Below are positions 34,316-46,231 of a DNA stretch of 64,000 nucleotides, piece after piece. The position numbers were made by a program, and so were the translations under genes. The notes below the pieces were generated by a model. It was given only the letters and a program-made list of their open reading frames with translations, did no database searches and had not been told where the DNA came from. Position 1 is the first letter of the stretch. Every line of letters begins with the position of its first letter. The stretch lies in NCBI GenBank assembly GCA_014898425.1, contig RCSZ01000003.1, forward strand, positions 806,001 to 870,000, written 5' to 3'. This stretch comes from Botryotinia globosa (lineage: Eukaryota > Ascomycota > Leotiomycetes > Helotiales > Sclerotiniaceae).

Positions 34316-35908
34316 ATGGCTGTTCTCGACTCCCTACCCAAAATCGAGGTTACGGTACGTGTTGATGGCGAGCCATTGAAAGAATGTGAACCCCCTGAAG
34401 AAGGAGTTAAGTTGAATGAATCAGAAGGACCCAGCAAGAAGCTTGAAGTCGCCAAACACCAGCATTCTGTGACCGTTAGAAGGTTCGTCGAATCTGCGGC
34501 CGGCAATTTTTTTGCTATTAAATGCTCTGTCAAAGACCCATATAGATAGATACACAGGTGCTTGTACGCACATTTCATTTTGCCCTTCTATCGATGGCAA
34601 GATCCTGTCTTCTACCCCTCTTTTCAACAAAGAGACATATGAAAAGAGCAGTTTTAACTTAACTCGAGTGGTCGAGGGAAATTTTTATAAAGGGGAAGAA
34701 AAACTACTGCTACTACAGAGATTACAGTTCACAGAGACGCACCTGAGTAAGATTCCGTCGGCCGCGCAACTTTGGATAGCATGCTAATATTACACCAGCT
34801 GAGTGCGAGAATTCGATCAAAGCAGTGACTCGTCTTGACGGGATTAGACGTTTCGTGGTGAAATCGAAGTGAGAGTCTTTCGGGCAATGGATTTATCAGA
34901 GGATAGTCTTGTCAGCACAGCTCCGATAGTCAGTAAGACCGTGATTCCAGAGAGCTTGTTGAAGGGCCAAGCAAAATCGCATAGCACATTGTAAGACTTC
35001 ATATGTATTTACTGCTTACTACTCTATTATTGAGAACCGTGGACCGTTAGCTAATATTGCGGATAGGTTTGGTCAAGGACAGGCTACAAATCAAGGCAAA
35101 TATGTCAAGACGAAATTTTGCGATGATGGAATAGAGTATCCTATTGCAATATTCAATTTTCAATATGGTTCGAAAGGTTGGAGTTTGTTCCACGAAAGCA
35201 CGTCCAGTCATCACTAATTGTTTAACGTATAGGAGATCTTGAAGTATTAGGTGCTATTGAAGAATGCCGGAGCCGGAGCCAGAGTCATCGTTGGGTTTAG
35301 GTCATGATTTTGAGCCTCTACCTATGCAGATGAGTGAAGTCCAAGCTCCTGTGAAGCTATCTCGGGATACGATAAAAGAAGCGTTGGCAGAGGCAAAGCT
35401 ATCAAACGAAAAAAGTCGTGCCGGATCTACTTTCGAACTACAGGCAATCGGATTTACCCCTCCATCAATCAAGCATGAAGTTCAAGACGCTGAAAATGGC
35501 CAAAATTCTACCCCGACAGCCCCTCCAGTACCTGCCGGAATTTCTAATGTTACATCCCCAATAACTTCTCCACCTTGGCATCTTCGAGATCTAGATCCAA
35601 CACAGACTGGACAATTGTTTGGACAGTTCCTGCAATACTTACAAACACAAGGAGGCGGGTAGCCCTCACACGCATCTCCACCACTCCCAGTAGGAACCAC
35701 TTTCGCAGCTCTTCCCGGTCTACCAAAATCCACCAGTAGCAGCGAAATCGCCACTACAGCTACTTTAAAGCCACCAGTTAAGCGCGAGAAAGAAGGAAAT
35801 AGGGATGAGAGTTGTAAGAGGCGTCGCAAAGTTAGGGGAAAAGTTACTATTGACCTTACAGACGACGATTCTGATGACGACGTTGTGATTGATCTTGATT
35901 CAGATTGA
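34316..35908 (+). pseudogene. DUF7918 paralogue, broken by three frameshifts and a nonsense codon
   Basis: Recognisable along its length as a paralogue of the genes at 36874 and 46232, with the same four-exon layout (introns about 34747-34798, 34991-35066 and 35177-35232). The start is MAVLDSLPKIEVTVRVDGEP, typical of the family. Four lesions are visible: (1) near 34549 TAGATAGA contains an extra 4 bp, apparently a tandem duplication, giving a stop in the original frame while homology continues in another; (2) near 34848 one T appears lost before CGTGGTGAAATCG; (3) near 35260 one A appears lost before ATGCCGGAGCCGG; (4) an in-frame TAG at 35660, beyond which 81 codons stay open to TGA at 35906. 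The tail still holds VKRE, a KRRRKV basic cluster and ITIDLT-like acidic ends (VTIDLTDDDSDDD). Sequencing or assembly error could explain one change but hardly all four. No intact product is expected. Confidence 0.85.
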
Positions 35909-36873
35909 GATCTACAGATGTCTTTAGGATGAATGGGTACCAAATAACATCTGCGGTCATCTAGGTTCATTCTTGTGGGCTGCGTCTTACGCCATCAATC
36001 TAATCAGGCAATGCTTTTGTTACGTTTTGAAATTATTATGGGCGCTTGGTAAATTTGAGGGTAATCCAAGGAACACATCGTTGACTAAAGTCGTTACGCT
36101 ACTGGGATGTTTATTAGAAGAAAAGATAAAGCTTGCTGGCGGTTCATAGCAATTCAATACCCCTGGCAACCTAAATATACATAATACATCAAAGTATCCC
36201 ACAAATACAAAGTCGTATAATCTCCATACTAAATCTGTGCCCAAGACTTGATGAGTATGTATAATGGTCTCTCCCACTTCTGGGACGGAGGGATTACTAC
36301 AACTTCTCTCACTCGTATTTCATCTACAACTTCAACTACGGACGACGACAATTCACTCATGTCCACGTGGGTTTTTTGGGAACTCTCCCAAAAATTGTAG
36401 TCTAGCTCAATCTCAAAGTGATCGCCCCGCTCTCAATTGAAGCATGAGGAAATAGTCTCCAAGTCGCCTTCTCCTCTCTTCCTGAACCTCTCAAAACTTT
36501 CAAGATATCTAATTTTCTCCTGTTTGCCCTCATTATCGCGAATAATCCTTACCTCCGTTCTCATTGCCAATAACGAGCTTAAACTTCTGAAAGCTACTCC
36601 GTCTCAGACTTGTCAGTCCAGCCTCCCTGGCTTTTCGCTCAAAATTCAACTTCAAATTCGTTGAAAGTCGGATTTTGCAACTGGAATTAGGAGTTGTCTG
36701 CATCTCAAAAACTTTCTGGGTTCATTGTTTCCTTCCACGCAGGATCTACTCTTACGGACATCCCCGTTTTCAACGCAAAATTTTCATTCCTAAATACTTC
36801 ACCTTTCTAACACTTTCGAATTGCATCTTCATTGGTTTGACATTATCATTACTTTATCTTTCCCTCATTCATC
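35909..36873. other. Intergenic between two DUF7918 copies
   Basis: No independent gene supported. It presumably contains the promoter of the 36874 gene; the last 250 bp are C/T rich, as in other leaders here. Confidence 0.5.
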
Positions 36874-38390
36874 ATGCCTATGCGCAATAATATCCCCGTT
36901 CCGGAACCTCACAACCCTAGAAGTCCTCAAGGAGTTTACCTCCCATTTGTTCCGGGTATCACGGCCCAAATCATCTCTAACCATGGAGAAGCATTCCCAA
37001 ACTATGATTCTCGAGAAAGCGAGCCTCGTATTACAGACGAGGAGGATTCTGAATACTTTCGCCTACATACCGTCACGAAATATATTGCGGTGACCAGTGA
37101 CTCATCCTTCTCTATTCATTTGAAAGTTGATCGACCCTATCCTAAGACCATGGAATATGCTCACTTGCAATTCGAGATTCTTGTGGATGGAGAATTTGTG
37201 TGGAATTCTTGGTGTGCGAGGGCTGATTACAAAAGAAATGGAAAGTTTATGTGGGAGGAGACTATTGATGGGATGAAGGTGGGTAAAGGACATAAGTGCG
37301 AGATCAGCAAATTCCGATTTAGTGCAATCAAGACCAGTAAGTAAATTTTGAATAACTTTTCTAATGGAGATCTTCAATTCGGTTTCGGTCCCAGAGTTCT
37401 ATGAGTGAAGGGAACTCTTTACTCCTTTGCTATACATGAGGGCACACGAGAGATTCGATGAATCAATGCAATGAGCGTATGAGAGACTAATGAGACTTTG
37501 CAGACGATGATAGACCGAATCCTACCGCTTTTCAGCGTATCAAGGATTCCATGAACAAAATCGGCAAAATTGAGATCAACGTTTATAAAACTAAGTATGG
37601 AAAGCCGGGCGGAGATGTCATGAATAACAAATTAGCGTTTCGAAACAAGAGCAACATAAATGTTCCTGAGATAGCATTGAAGGGAGCTGAGGCCAAGAGC
37701 CATGGTACTGCGTGAGTAAATTTTCAACTTCTTTTTGAAAATACTTCTTAATTAATGCCCAAATCAGGTTGGGTGCTGGACAGAAAACTAGTAGAGGAAA
37801 GGTTTTCTCAAATGCTCAAAAGCATGACGAACGCCCAATGATAGTCTTTCGCTTTCTATACCGATCCGAAGGTTTGTCTGGTCGATGCTGATAACTGGAC
37901 GATCACTAACCATAACACACTTGATACAGAAGCGCTCAAATCTATGCAGATCATTGAACATACGCCCACTCCTTCTCGCTCTAGCTCACCAGAAATTGAG
38001 GACCATGCTGGTAACAACCTAACAGCTGCTCAAGCAAACCTGGCAAAGCAGATGGCGGATTTAGAAACACAAAAACAACAGATTGCGGAGCAAATGGCGA
38101 GTCTACAGAGATTGACTACCAACTCGGCAGGCGGAGGTCATACGAGCGCCCGAAAAAGGGTCAAGAGAGAATATGATGATGAGCCTGAAAGTAGCCTGGC
38201 AGCCAACAAGCGACGCAGAACGAAGATGGGTAGAGAAAGGGTTATAGTTGATTTGACAGGTGATAGTGATGATGAGGAGGTGAAAGCTGCCAAGATGGAT
38301 AGCAAGGACAAGGAACGAAAGGCTATCAAATTGGATGACGATGAAGAAGAAGATAGTGTGTTTGTTACAGATAATCGGAAAGGGAAATAG
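36874..38390 (+). CDS. DUF7918-family protein with SUMO-motif tail
   Basis: Four exons, 36874-37336, 37504-37711, 37768-37871 and 37930-38390, joined at GTAAGT/GTGAGT/GTTTGT donors, giving 411 aa with no frame break. Residues about 20-260 are the conserved domain, with VTKYIAVTSDSSFSIHLKVD, FEILVDGEFV and later FRFLYRSEEALKSM, which ends the domain in all three local copies. I know the family as fungal DUF7918 (name from memory); its function is unknown. Next come a short coiled coil (about 287-320), VKRE at 336-339 (sumoylation-type), a KRRR basic cluster at 352-355 and VIVDLTGDSDDEE at 363-375, which resembles a SUMO-interacting motif with acidic flank. A nuclear location is inferred. It is the only copy here with the whole tail intact. 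Confidence 0.9.
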
Positions 38391-39055
38391 CCTGAGATAT
38401 GAAGGTAAATATGGATATTACGGATAATGAAATGAAGCAACGTTAAGGCGTTTGATGGCTGGGAAGAAAGGTACATATTGACATTGAGGCATGATACTTA
38501 TCTGAATGCAAAAAAGAAAGTCCTGGATACAATAAATCACAAGTCATTTTTTATCTCAAGCTCTACTTAAGCTGCATTTCTTGACAAAACTTGGGCTGAA
38601 AACATTCATGGCAGGAAGTGGATGAAGACAATGAAAATCACGTGAGGTACATGTGGCCTACTTTGTTCCCAGTTTAGCGTGGATTTTCCTTGGAAGCGAG
38701 AACGCTCGGCTCTTCTCACCACAAAAATATCTGATGACGTTGAAGCTCCGAACTACAAGATACATTAACCACTACTGTCACAAATAGCTTGTTGACTTTT
38801 CATCAACACTTCTTTCTTCAATTCAACAACACACTCAACTTTCTTCTCCTTCACTACATTAAAAAGATTATCTATATTACTGTGAGTTTTCTTCTTTGAT
38901 CTTATCTCATCATAGGGACAATGAAATGAATGCTTCGAGCTCAATACACTACAAACATAAGATCATTTCAAACATTTACTGATATTTACATTGGAATAGG
39001 CCACAAATCAATAACAAAACACTACACTTAATTTGGAGGAAATAATACAGCGAAG
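38391..39055. promoter_or_regulatory. Upstream region of BAP31/Yet3 gene
   Basis: C/T-rich around 38800-38880, as expected near a transcription start. A GTGAGT at about 38892 and a TACAG directly before the start codon suggest a 5' UTR intron of roughly 160 nt, but no coding test is possible. No ORF. Confidence 0.45.
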
Positions 39056-39911
39056 ATGACACTCTATTACAGTCTTGTATGTTACCACCTTCTGCCATTC
39101 GACGATAAACTTCACGAAACCCCTCAGCCCAATTTGCTCATCCGCAGCTCCCACAAAGTCAACAAAGCATGCTAACAATAATTCATACAGGTCTTTGTGC
39201 TCCTTGTAGCAGAGATGGCACTTTTCATGCTTCTCATCGTTCCTCTGCCTTTCACCATCCGCAGAAAGATGTTTACTTTCATGTTCGTGGTTCCCCATTT
39301 ATTTTCTTCCGCCTGCAGCTACTAATACCCCACCAGAAGCGAAAGTCGACTGGTAGCAAAATTACAGTACGGGATGAAGATTACGTTTATCTTCATCCTG
39401 ATTCTGTTCCTCGACAGTGTGAACAGAGTATACCGGGTTCAAGTCGAGTTAGCAGAGGCCAACAAAAGTCAAGCTGGGTATGTTTTCCTCTCCATTTTAT
39501 CAGGCAGATCAAACGCTCACAATTAATAGTAACCCTGTCCTTGGTCATGAACGCATGGAAGTACAAGCCCGTAAATTCTATTCTCAACGTAACATGTACC
39601 TCTGTGGTTTCACGCTTTTCCTCTCCTTGATCCTCAACCGAACCTACACCATGATCCTCGAAGTTCTCCGCTTGGAAGAGAAGGTTAACCGTTACGAGGG
39701 TACCGGCAAGACCGGCGGAAAGGATTCTGAAAAATTGGACCGTGCCGGAAATGCTGGAGAAATTGGCAAGCTTAAGAACTTGTTGGCCCAAAAGGAGAGA
39801 GATATTGAGACCCTCAAGGAACAATCGGCTAGAAACAAGCAATTCTCTGATGACATTCTTGATAAGGCTCAAGCTAGTGAACCATCTGCTGGTAGTAGAA
39901 AGGAGAAATAA
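39056..39911 (+). CDS. BAP31/Yet3-like ER transmembrane protein
   Basis: Four exons, 39056-39076 (only seven codons), 39191-39282, 39337-39477 and 39530-39911, giving 211 aa, the normal size for Yet1/Yet3. The splices recreate the conserved N terminus MTLYYSLVFVLLVAEM, then RRKMFTFISES and KLQYGMKITFIFILILF. Three membrane segments are visible (about 5-25, 46-66 and 102-122). Next to the third is a basic/polar turn, then a charged coiled coil (LLAQKERDIETLKEQ). The C terminus RKEK carries Arg-Lys at -4/-3, resembling a di-basic ER retrieval signal. By family knowledge BAP31/Yet proteins act in ER export or quality control of membrane proteins and associate with the translocon. The tiny first exon is easily missed by gene finders. 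Confidence 0.93.
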
Positions 39912-40613
39912 ATTGATTTCTTAACGTGCCGGGCGCTTTGGCGAACTACATCGATGAATCAATACTAGGGAAAGGATGAATGGAAATGATGAATATGGCG
40001 GTGCTGGAGTGGAAAATCTGGGGACGGAGCAGGGCAGGATTGAGGATGAAGCGTGTCTTTTTTGATGGTTTATGGCGGGAAAAGTTGGCCTTCATGAGTT
40101 TAGTGGCGTATCCATGAAAAAGGAAAATACAAATTTGACATGAATTAATATTATTGTTGAATATATGATATGTGTTTTGCTCTGGTTTTGGTCCTGATCA
40201 GGGAGACAGATTCGAATGCCAAACACTCTCATTCCAAAATTCCAGATCCAATCGTCCTTCTAGTTTTTCTCCAACCTATTTATGACTCGCTCACTAGAGT
40301 CTTTAACACACCTAGCTTCGTCAAGGAACGCGTCCATGAGATAGACGTTATGTATCTAGGTGAAGATTTATACAGTCATGAGTCAACCACAAAGCAGTAT
40401 ATCAGAATTTCATAAAATTACACTCGTGTTGATGCTGTTCAGAGACTGGCTTCTATCCAGCATGTTTTTTGTGCATGTATTTTCTGAATTGTACTGCATT
40501 GCCCGCCTGTGTATGATTTTATGTCTCCCCCCTAACAATATAACGTAACGCCTGATGGTATGCAAACTTTAGAACTTCTTCAACGCCACGTGATTCTCAT
40601 GTAGCTTGACTAT
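39912..40613. other. Convergent 3' intergenic region
   Basis: Lies between the 3' ends of the BAP31/Yet3 gene (+) and DUS3 (-). It should hold both 3' UTRs and polyadenylation sites. No gene seen; two short ORFs at about 40170-40548 lack any recognisable feature. Confidence 0.5.
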
Positions 40614-43011
40614 CTATCCTTCTGCTTCAATTTCATAACTGTTTGATTTATGCTTGGGCTGGAATTTGAAACCTTCGTGTGCGGGGCCGAGGAACATTTC
40701 ACTGGTTATTTAGTTAGCATCATGATTGTGGGGCGGAGAGAGAGAAAGAAAACATACCTAATCTTCATCCAGTCCATATAATTATCACTAGCCAACAAGG
40801 TTTCCAAATCGTTTCGGCCCCTATAAGCTGGTGGACGATCTTGCAAACTAGGTGGTAAATGTTCCAAAATACCAGCGGGAACATATCGATGAGCAAAACT
40901 CAACCATTCCAACAAGAATCGTCTAGTTTGGCCAACACCAATCTCATCCGATCCCCAGGCCTCAAGTCCATAACGGGTGAATTTCTCTACGTATTGTAGA
41001 CGCTCTGAGGCGGATTTATCGAGGACTTGTCCCTTTTCAATTTCTTCAAAGAGCCATGGCTTGATAAGTGCACCACGTGCTACCATAACGGAGTCAACGC
41101 CTGCATTTTGGATGTGGTCGAGATAATCAATGTGAGAGTAACAATCACCGTTACCGATGAAGTGTATTTTTCCATCAGGGGCATTTGGTAATGTACGTGC
41201 ATCTGGCTCCATGACTGTGTCTGTCAAATCATCCTTCTTTTGGTTGTATGACTTGACGAGAGCCGCACATTCTGCGATGTAGCTCCAATCGGCACTTTTG
41301 GTATATCTTTGTTGTCTGCTACGACCATGAAGGGTGATAGCAGCGCAACCAGGAGCTCCAAGTCTCTCGCGTGATTCAACACCTCCAAATGCTAAACGTT
41401 CAATGGTCTTAAATGCATTAGGCTTTCCGGTCATGGTGCCCATTCGAATCTTGGCTGTGATAGGAACTTCTCCTGAAACCGCATTCATACCTCGGATCAT
41501 TTTCTCTAATTTTGATGGTGCATCGAGTAATGCTGAACCGGCTCCTTGTCGATAAACAAGCTCAATAGGACATCCACAATTCAAATCAATTACTCGCAAA
41601 TGCGGCACGAATCGACTTAGAACTTCAGCAGCTTTGATTGCCATAAACGGTTTGCTAGCCGAAATCTGGGTGCCGAACTTCACGTCTTTGGAATTATCGT
41701 ATTTTTGAACAATAGAGCTCATGTCTGCGTTGACCCGTGGTGGTGTGATTTCGCTCTTGTGTGCCTTCATTAATGCCCACTCTGATTTTTGGCCTTGAAG
41801 CAAAGGTATCGACATTGCCATTTCCGAGTAAGTAAGTTGTGCACCAAGCTCCACACAGAGCCGACGAAATGGAAGATTGCCTTGGGTTGTGAGCGGCGCA
41901 AGGACAGGTGTTTCGGGGCCAAAGTAAATTCGTCGCTTCTCAGATGGGAGGAACGGAGGCTCCACATATCGCGCTCGATTCTCTTGCTTTTCTTCCTCAG
42001 TCTGATCCTTTTTCTGGTCCTTTCTCAGGTTACTTTGTCTGTTGAATTCCTCTGAATTCTGATCCAGCCATGTTGTGTAAAGATCAGATTTCTCCATGGG
42101 CGTCTTCTTTTTAGCCAGGTCAATCTTATCTTTAGTGCTGATCACATTCACGACACTCCCCAACGCTTCTTCATACCCGAGCGTTGTATCATCCATGCGA
42201 CCTGAGTCATCTATGAGGACCAACTCCATTCTACCATCATCTCTTTGAATCTCTTTCGAATGACTTCCTACAAAACGACACTTCCAGCCAGCCAAACATG
42301 TTCCATTGTCTTCCCAAACTGGACATTTTGAATTGAATGTAGTCAAATCTGCTCTCCTTCCTTCGGCCAAATATTTCCTGATATTGTGTTCGCATTTACA
42401 GCTATCTCCAAAACTGCATTCTTTTGGCGAGAATTCTGACGAGTTCGATACGCTATTGCAAAGTTTGATCTTGTCGCCCCAGGAACCAAACTGGCGATCC
42501 TTGTTTTGACCCTTTGCCTTCTTTTTCTTCTTGCCTCCATTGTCCCGATCATCGCCGTGAGTGTTTCCTTCTGCAGCATCGTCGTTTTTTGCAGGATTGC
42601 GACCATCAGTGGCCGATCGACTTCCGGCTGGCTGAATCAAATACCTAGGAATAATTTAGCAAGGGCCGAATTAGAAGCGCAATTGAGTTTTCGGCTCTAA
42701 AATATGGACAAATGTGTATGGTTATTAACTTACTCGGCCTTGACAGGAGCAATGCCTCTAATTCTATCACGAGAATCAGTTGCAGTAGGTTTGTGATTTT
42801 GCTCTTCAATTCTGGCTCTTTTTGCAGACGGTTCTCCATTGTCCACAGAATCTCCGTTTGTGCCATTTCTCTCTACCTTTTCTGCCTTTGTGACTGCTGA
42901 ATCCTCTGGAAGAATTGGCTGCGGTGGGTGTGCTTCCTCCAATTGTTCGCCATCTAATGGGCGTTTCAAGGACTGAGAAGGGTCCACTGGATTGGGGATT
43001 TCGTCGGCCAT
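40614..43011 (-). CDS. tRNA-dihydrouridine(47) synthase [NAD(P)+] Dus3
   Basis: Three exons on the minus strand: 43011-42734, 42644-40758 and 40701-40614, giving 750 aa. The short last exon supplies the family's ending ([18 protein letters not shown], then KHKSNSY); without it the ORF would end wrongly. Residues 1-140 are disordered with Lys-rich nuclear signals. Two CCCH zinc fingers lie at about 155-180 and 200-221, a Dus3-specific feature. The flavin TIM barrel starts near [16 protein letters not shown] (about 341). The signature [20 protein letters not shown] is at about 447-466, where the second Cys of NCGCP (about 451) is the catalytic acid. [10 protein letters not shown] and IGNGDCYS are further substrate- and FMN-binding motifs. 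The enzyme reduces uridine 47 in the tRNA variable loop using NADPH and FMN. Start: ATG GCC at 43011. Confidence 0.95.
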
Positions 43012-43962
43012 AGTAATTTTCAGTTATCGAGAAACCGTTTGCACTATTGGTAGTTTCTTTCGATCAGTCCCTCGAATTGATATTGGCATGGGATAGAATG
43101 GGGATGTTGATGTCGAAAATGTTCCCGATTTGCCTTGTCAAAAAATGGCAATCGAGTAAAAAAATTGAGGGGAGCTTTATCTTAGCGTCTTTTCGAGATT
43201 CCAGCTACCACCGTCGGTATGGATGGATCATTGGATGTAAGAATTCTGCAGCCACAGATGTGTGGCTCAATCCATGTCTAGGTACCTAGCGGGTAAGGTA
43301 GGTCGTGTAGGTCAAGTGGCTGAAGCATTCATGGCTCGCTAGTCGATATTGGGCTAGGTTACCTATTATTCTGAAACACAAGTCTGTTTCTGGATCCAGT
43401 CGTTGTCCCCGTTTCCTTCCCTCCTCACAGACTCACAGTTCACTCACAGTCCTTTCATATCAATTCGATTATGTGATTGACTTGAGCAAATGTTATAACA
43501 TTTCATTATTATATATATCATTCATTGTCTTCTGCTGGGTACCTAGGTAGAAGAGACAACCTTGGAATCTCTAGGTATCTTCCTATCCAGATCAGATAGA
43601 TGGCTCTTCAATCGTGGCTATCTTTGGATAGATAACTACCTAACCACTCACCTCTTGCCGACATCTGTATGTCAATCATTTGGTTCCATTCTGATATGCA
43701 TAGACATCCATATAATAAATCTCCACTGCCAGTGAAGGACAGCTAATGAATCAGGGGAGAAGAACTCCATCTTTCCTGCGACATTCGAGACGTTTACGAA
43801 GTACTGTACTGCATATTAAACTTACTGTACTTAAATCCAACTGCAAAAATTCATCAGCCACGACTGAATCCCTTCAAATCTTAATTTTACTTCCCACACG
43901 TCTCATTTGCAAAACAATGAAAACCTCATTTTGTGGTTCAATTAAAAGAAAGCGCATTTACA
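43012..43962. promoter_or_regulatory. Divergent promoter region of DUS3 and kelch gene
   Basis: 950 bp between two outward-reading genes. It contains TACCTAGGTA at 43540 and GGTACCTAG-like sequence at 43271. No ORF with support. Confidence 0.55.
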
Positions 43963-45522
43963 ATGGCTGATTCTCCCAATGACAAGACTCGTCCCTCTTT
44001 GAAAACGAAACTCGTACGTTCACAGAAAATCATACAATTATCTCCGACCGAGACAAGACCTCAAGATATTCCTGAGGATTCCGAACCATCACCACCATCT
44101 CGAGACAATGCGCCGCCTCCTCCTCCTCGCAGTCATACCCCGGGACATCTATCAACTAAGAGCCAAGATAGGCGGAAGCAGAAATCTGATCTAGCTTTGC
44201 GCCAGAGATCACAGTCATTATCGCAAAAGGAATCCTCAACTTCATCCATCAAAACAACGACCGAGAAGCCACCCTCGCTACATCATGTTAGCAGTACACC
44301 AATTCCCTCGCAGAAACTTTTGTCACCATCCGATGATGGTAACCCAGTACCGCAGCTTCCCAAAGATAATACGCATAAACCCATTAATCTTCGTTCCACA
44401 TCTGCCATAACACCGAAAGTACCTTCCTCCGCAACTTCGTCTTCTCCTGTACCGCCCGCACAGCGTCCGCCTCGTGGGCTCTCTGTTCCGTATCCTTCAT
44501 TGCCAGATCCCAAACTGGCACCCAATGTTCTTCCTGCGCCAGCATCAGGAATGTATTGGTCTCGCGCCCCTGTTTCGGGTTCGTCCCATACGTCTTTGCG
44601 GGCACACACAACCACACTTATTGGTTCCAACATCTACGTTTTTGGCGGATGTGATGCACGTTCATGTTTCAATGAATTATATGTCTTAGATGCCGATGCT
44701 TTTTACTGGTCTACACCCTTTGTTTGCGGAGATATACCTGCTCCTTTACGAGCAATGACGTGTACAGCTGTGGGAAAGAAGCTGATAGTGTTTGGTGGTG
44801 GAGATGGACCTGCATACTACAATGATATATATGTACTCGACACATTAAACTTTCGATGGTCAAAACCGCGAATATCTGGGGAGAAGATACCAAGCAAACG
44901 AAGAGCTCACACAGCATGCTTATATAAGAATGGAATATATGTTTTTGGTGGTGGAGATGGGGTGCGGGCATTGAACGACGTGTGGAGGCTAGACGTTGCG
45001 GATACGAACAAAATGTCTTGGAAACTCATTTCTGCTCCGACGCCATCATCGGCCGATGATAGAACTAAGCCAAAAGCTCGCGGGTATCATACGGCCAATA
45101 TTGTTGGATCTAAGCTTATTATATTTGGTGGATCAGATGGTGGGGAATGTTTCCGAGATGTATGGGTATTCGATATTGAGACGTCGACTTTCTCTCCGGT
45201 CAATATTTCGCTTTCATATCCGCGATTGAGCCATACTGCTACTATTGTAGGAAGCTATCTGTTTGTAATAGGGGGACACGATGGTGTTGAATACTCAAAT
45301 GAAGTGCTGCTCCTAAATCTTGTCACTATGGCTTGGGATAAACGGAAAGTCTACGGAGAGCCTATTAAAGCTCGCGGCTACCATGGAACAGTACTTCACG
45401 ATAGCAGACTCATGGTAATAGGAGGCTTTGACGGGGGAGATGTGTTCGGAGATGTATGGTTGTTAGAGTTGGCGGTGCATGCATATTATAGTCAAATTAG
45501 TCATTTTAGCATCGATGTTTAG
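43963..45522 (+). CDS. Kelch-repeat protein
   Basis: Single-exon ORF of 519 aa from ATG GCT GAT at 43963 (context ACAATGG). An in-frame non-ATG extension upstream is not needed. Residues 1-185 are disordered and Pro/Ser/Thr rich. From about 205 six kelch repeats are evident, each with a hydrophobic strand, a Gly-Gly pair and a following Tyr...Trp or equivalent: YVFGGCDARSCFNELYVLD, IVFGGGDGPAYYNDIYVLD, YVFGGGDGVRALNDVWRLD, IIFGGSDGGECFRDVWVFD, FVIGGHDGVEYSNEVLLL and MVIGGFDGGDVFGDVWLLE. Together they should close a beta-propeller used for protein binding. Fungal kelch proteins of this type include polarity and ubiquitin-ligase factors, but none can be assigned from sequence alone. Confidence 0.92.
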   Translation: MADSPNDKTRPSLKTKLVRSQKIIQLSPTETRPQDIPEDSEPSPPSRDNAPPPPPRSHTPGHLSTKSQDRRKQKSDLALRQRSQSLSQKESSTSSIKTTTEKPPSLHHVSSTPIPSQKLLSPSDDGNPVPQLPKDNTHKPINLRSTSAITPKVPSSATSSSPVPPAQRPPRGLSVPYPSLPDPKLAPNVLPAPASGMYWSRAPVSGSSHTSLRAHTTTLIGSNIYVFGGCDARSCFNELYVLDADAFYWSTPFVCGDIPAPLRAMTCTAVGKKLIVFGGGDGPAYYNDIYVLDTLNFRWSKPRISGEKIPSKRRAHTACLYKNGIYVFGGGDGVRALNDVWRLDVADTNKMSWKLISAPTPSSADDRTKPKARGYHTANIVGSKLIIFGGSDGGECFRDVWVFDIETSTFSPVNISLSYPRLSHTATIVGSYLFVIGGHDGVEYSNEVLLLNLVTMAWDKRKVYGEPIKARGYHGTVLHDSRLMVIGGFDGGDVFGDVWLLELAVHAYYSQISHFSIDV

Positions 45523-46231
45523 CGATAGAGTTGGAAAGGGGGAGCGGAAAGGAAAAGGTGTTTGTGGTTTTGTCTTTATCTTGCGAGCGTACGAACGATG
45601 TCATGAAATCCGTATGATTAATATAATACCATGGTTATCGATTATTGCTTTCTCCCCTTCTAGTATGCCAAGTGGTATTCATCTATGCTTCAATCGTTTC
45701 TAACGTGGACAATTTACTCGAATTTTGATTCCTTGGCCTCAAAATAATGTTCGCGCAATATATTTGGAGTTACAAATATTTTATTTCGTTTGAAGCCTTC
45801 TAGGCAATTTTAAATGGTGATGTTTTGACGGCCAAGAAAGCATGCTGGTCGCCATATTCCGGTAAAATCAAAGGCTTCAAACGTCCTTCCAAAGCTGTAG
45901 ATAATTTAAATAGTGATATATTTAAGGGGAAACGATGCAGGTCGCCAGGTACCTGCCAAATCAAAGGCTTCCGACATAGAAATTGTCCGAATCAATTACC
46001 TTTATCATCCTTTTGCATATTTAATCATGCACGTCTATTTCGCAAACCTTTAAGAAGGCACGCAGCTCGCCAATTTTCTTGGAGCTTAAAGAGAGCAGTC
46101 TGGCAAGGCCTCATCCAAACTTCGACATAAACACGAGTTTAAATTTGCTTCCTGCCTCTTTCCATCGATTATACAAATACCACTCCCAGCCTCTCTTCGT
46201 GATATTACCAAAGAAATCTGAGCTATTGAGG
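45523..46231. promoter_or_regulatory. Upstream region of third DUF7918 gene; short repeats
   Basis: Contains three worn copies of a segment starting GCATGCTGGTCGCCA-like at about 45840, 45934 and 46057. The first two also share AATCAAAGGCTTC (about 93 bp apart). An ORF across it is in frame with the DUF7918 gene from 46079 but starts at a non-homologous position, so I treat it as leader. Confidence 0.5.

Noticed and set aside
43933..43962. Ten-codon N-terminal extension of the kelch protein
   Set aside because: It begins at a non-ATG codon. The ATG at 43963 has a good start context.
46079..46231. In-frame N-terminal extension of the third DUF7918 gene
   Set aside because: The two paralogues start at or near the internal MAI/MAV methionine. 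The extension has no counterpart and overlaps short repeats.
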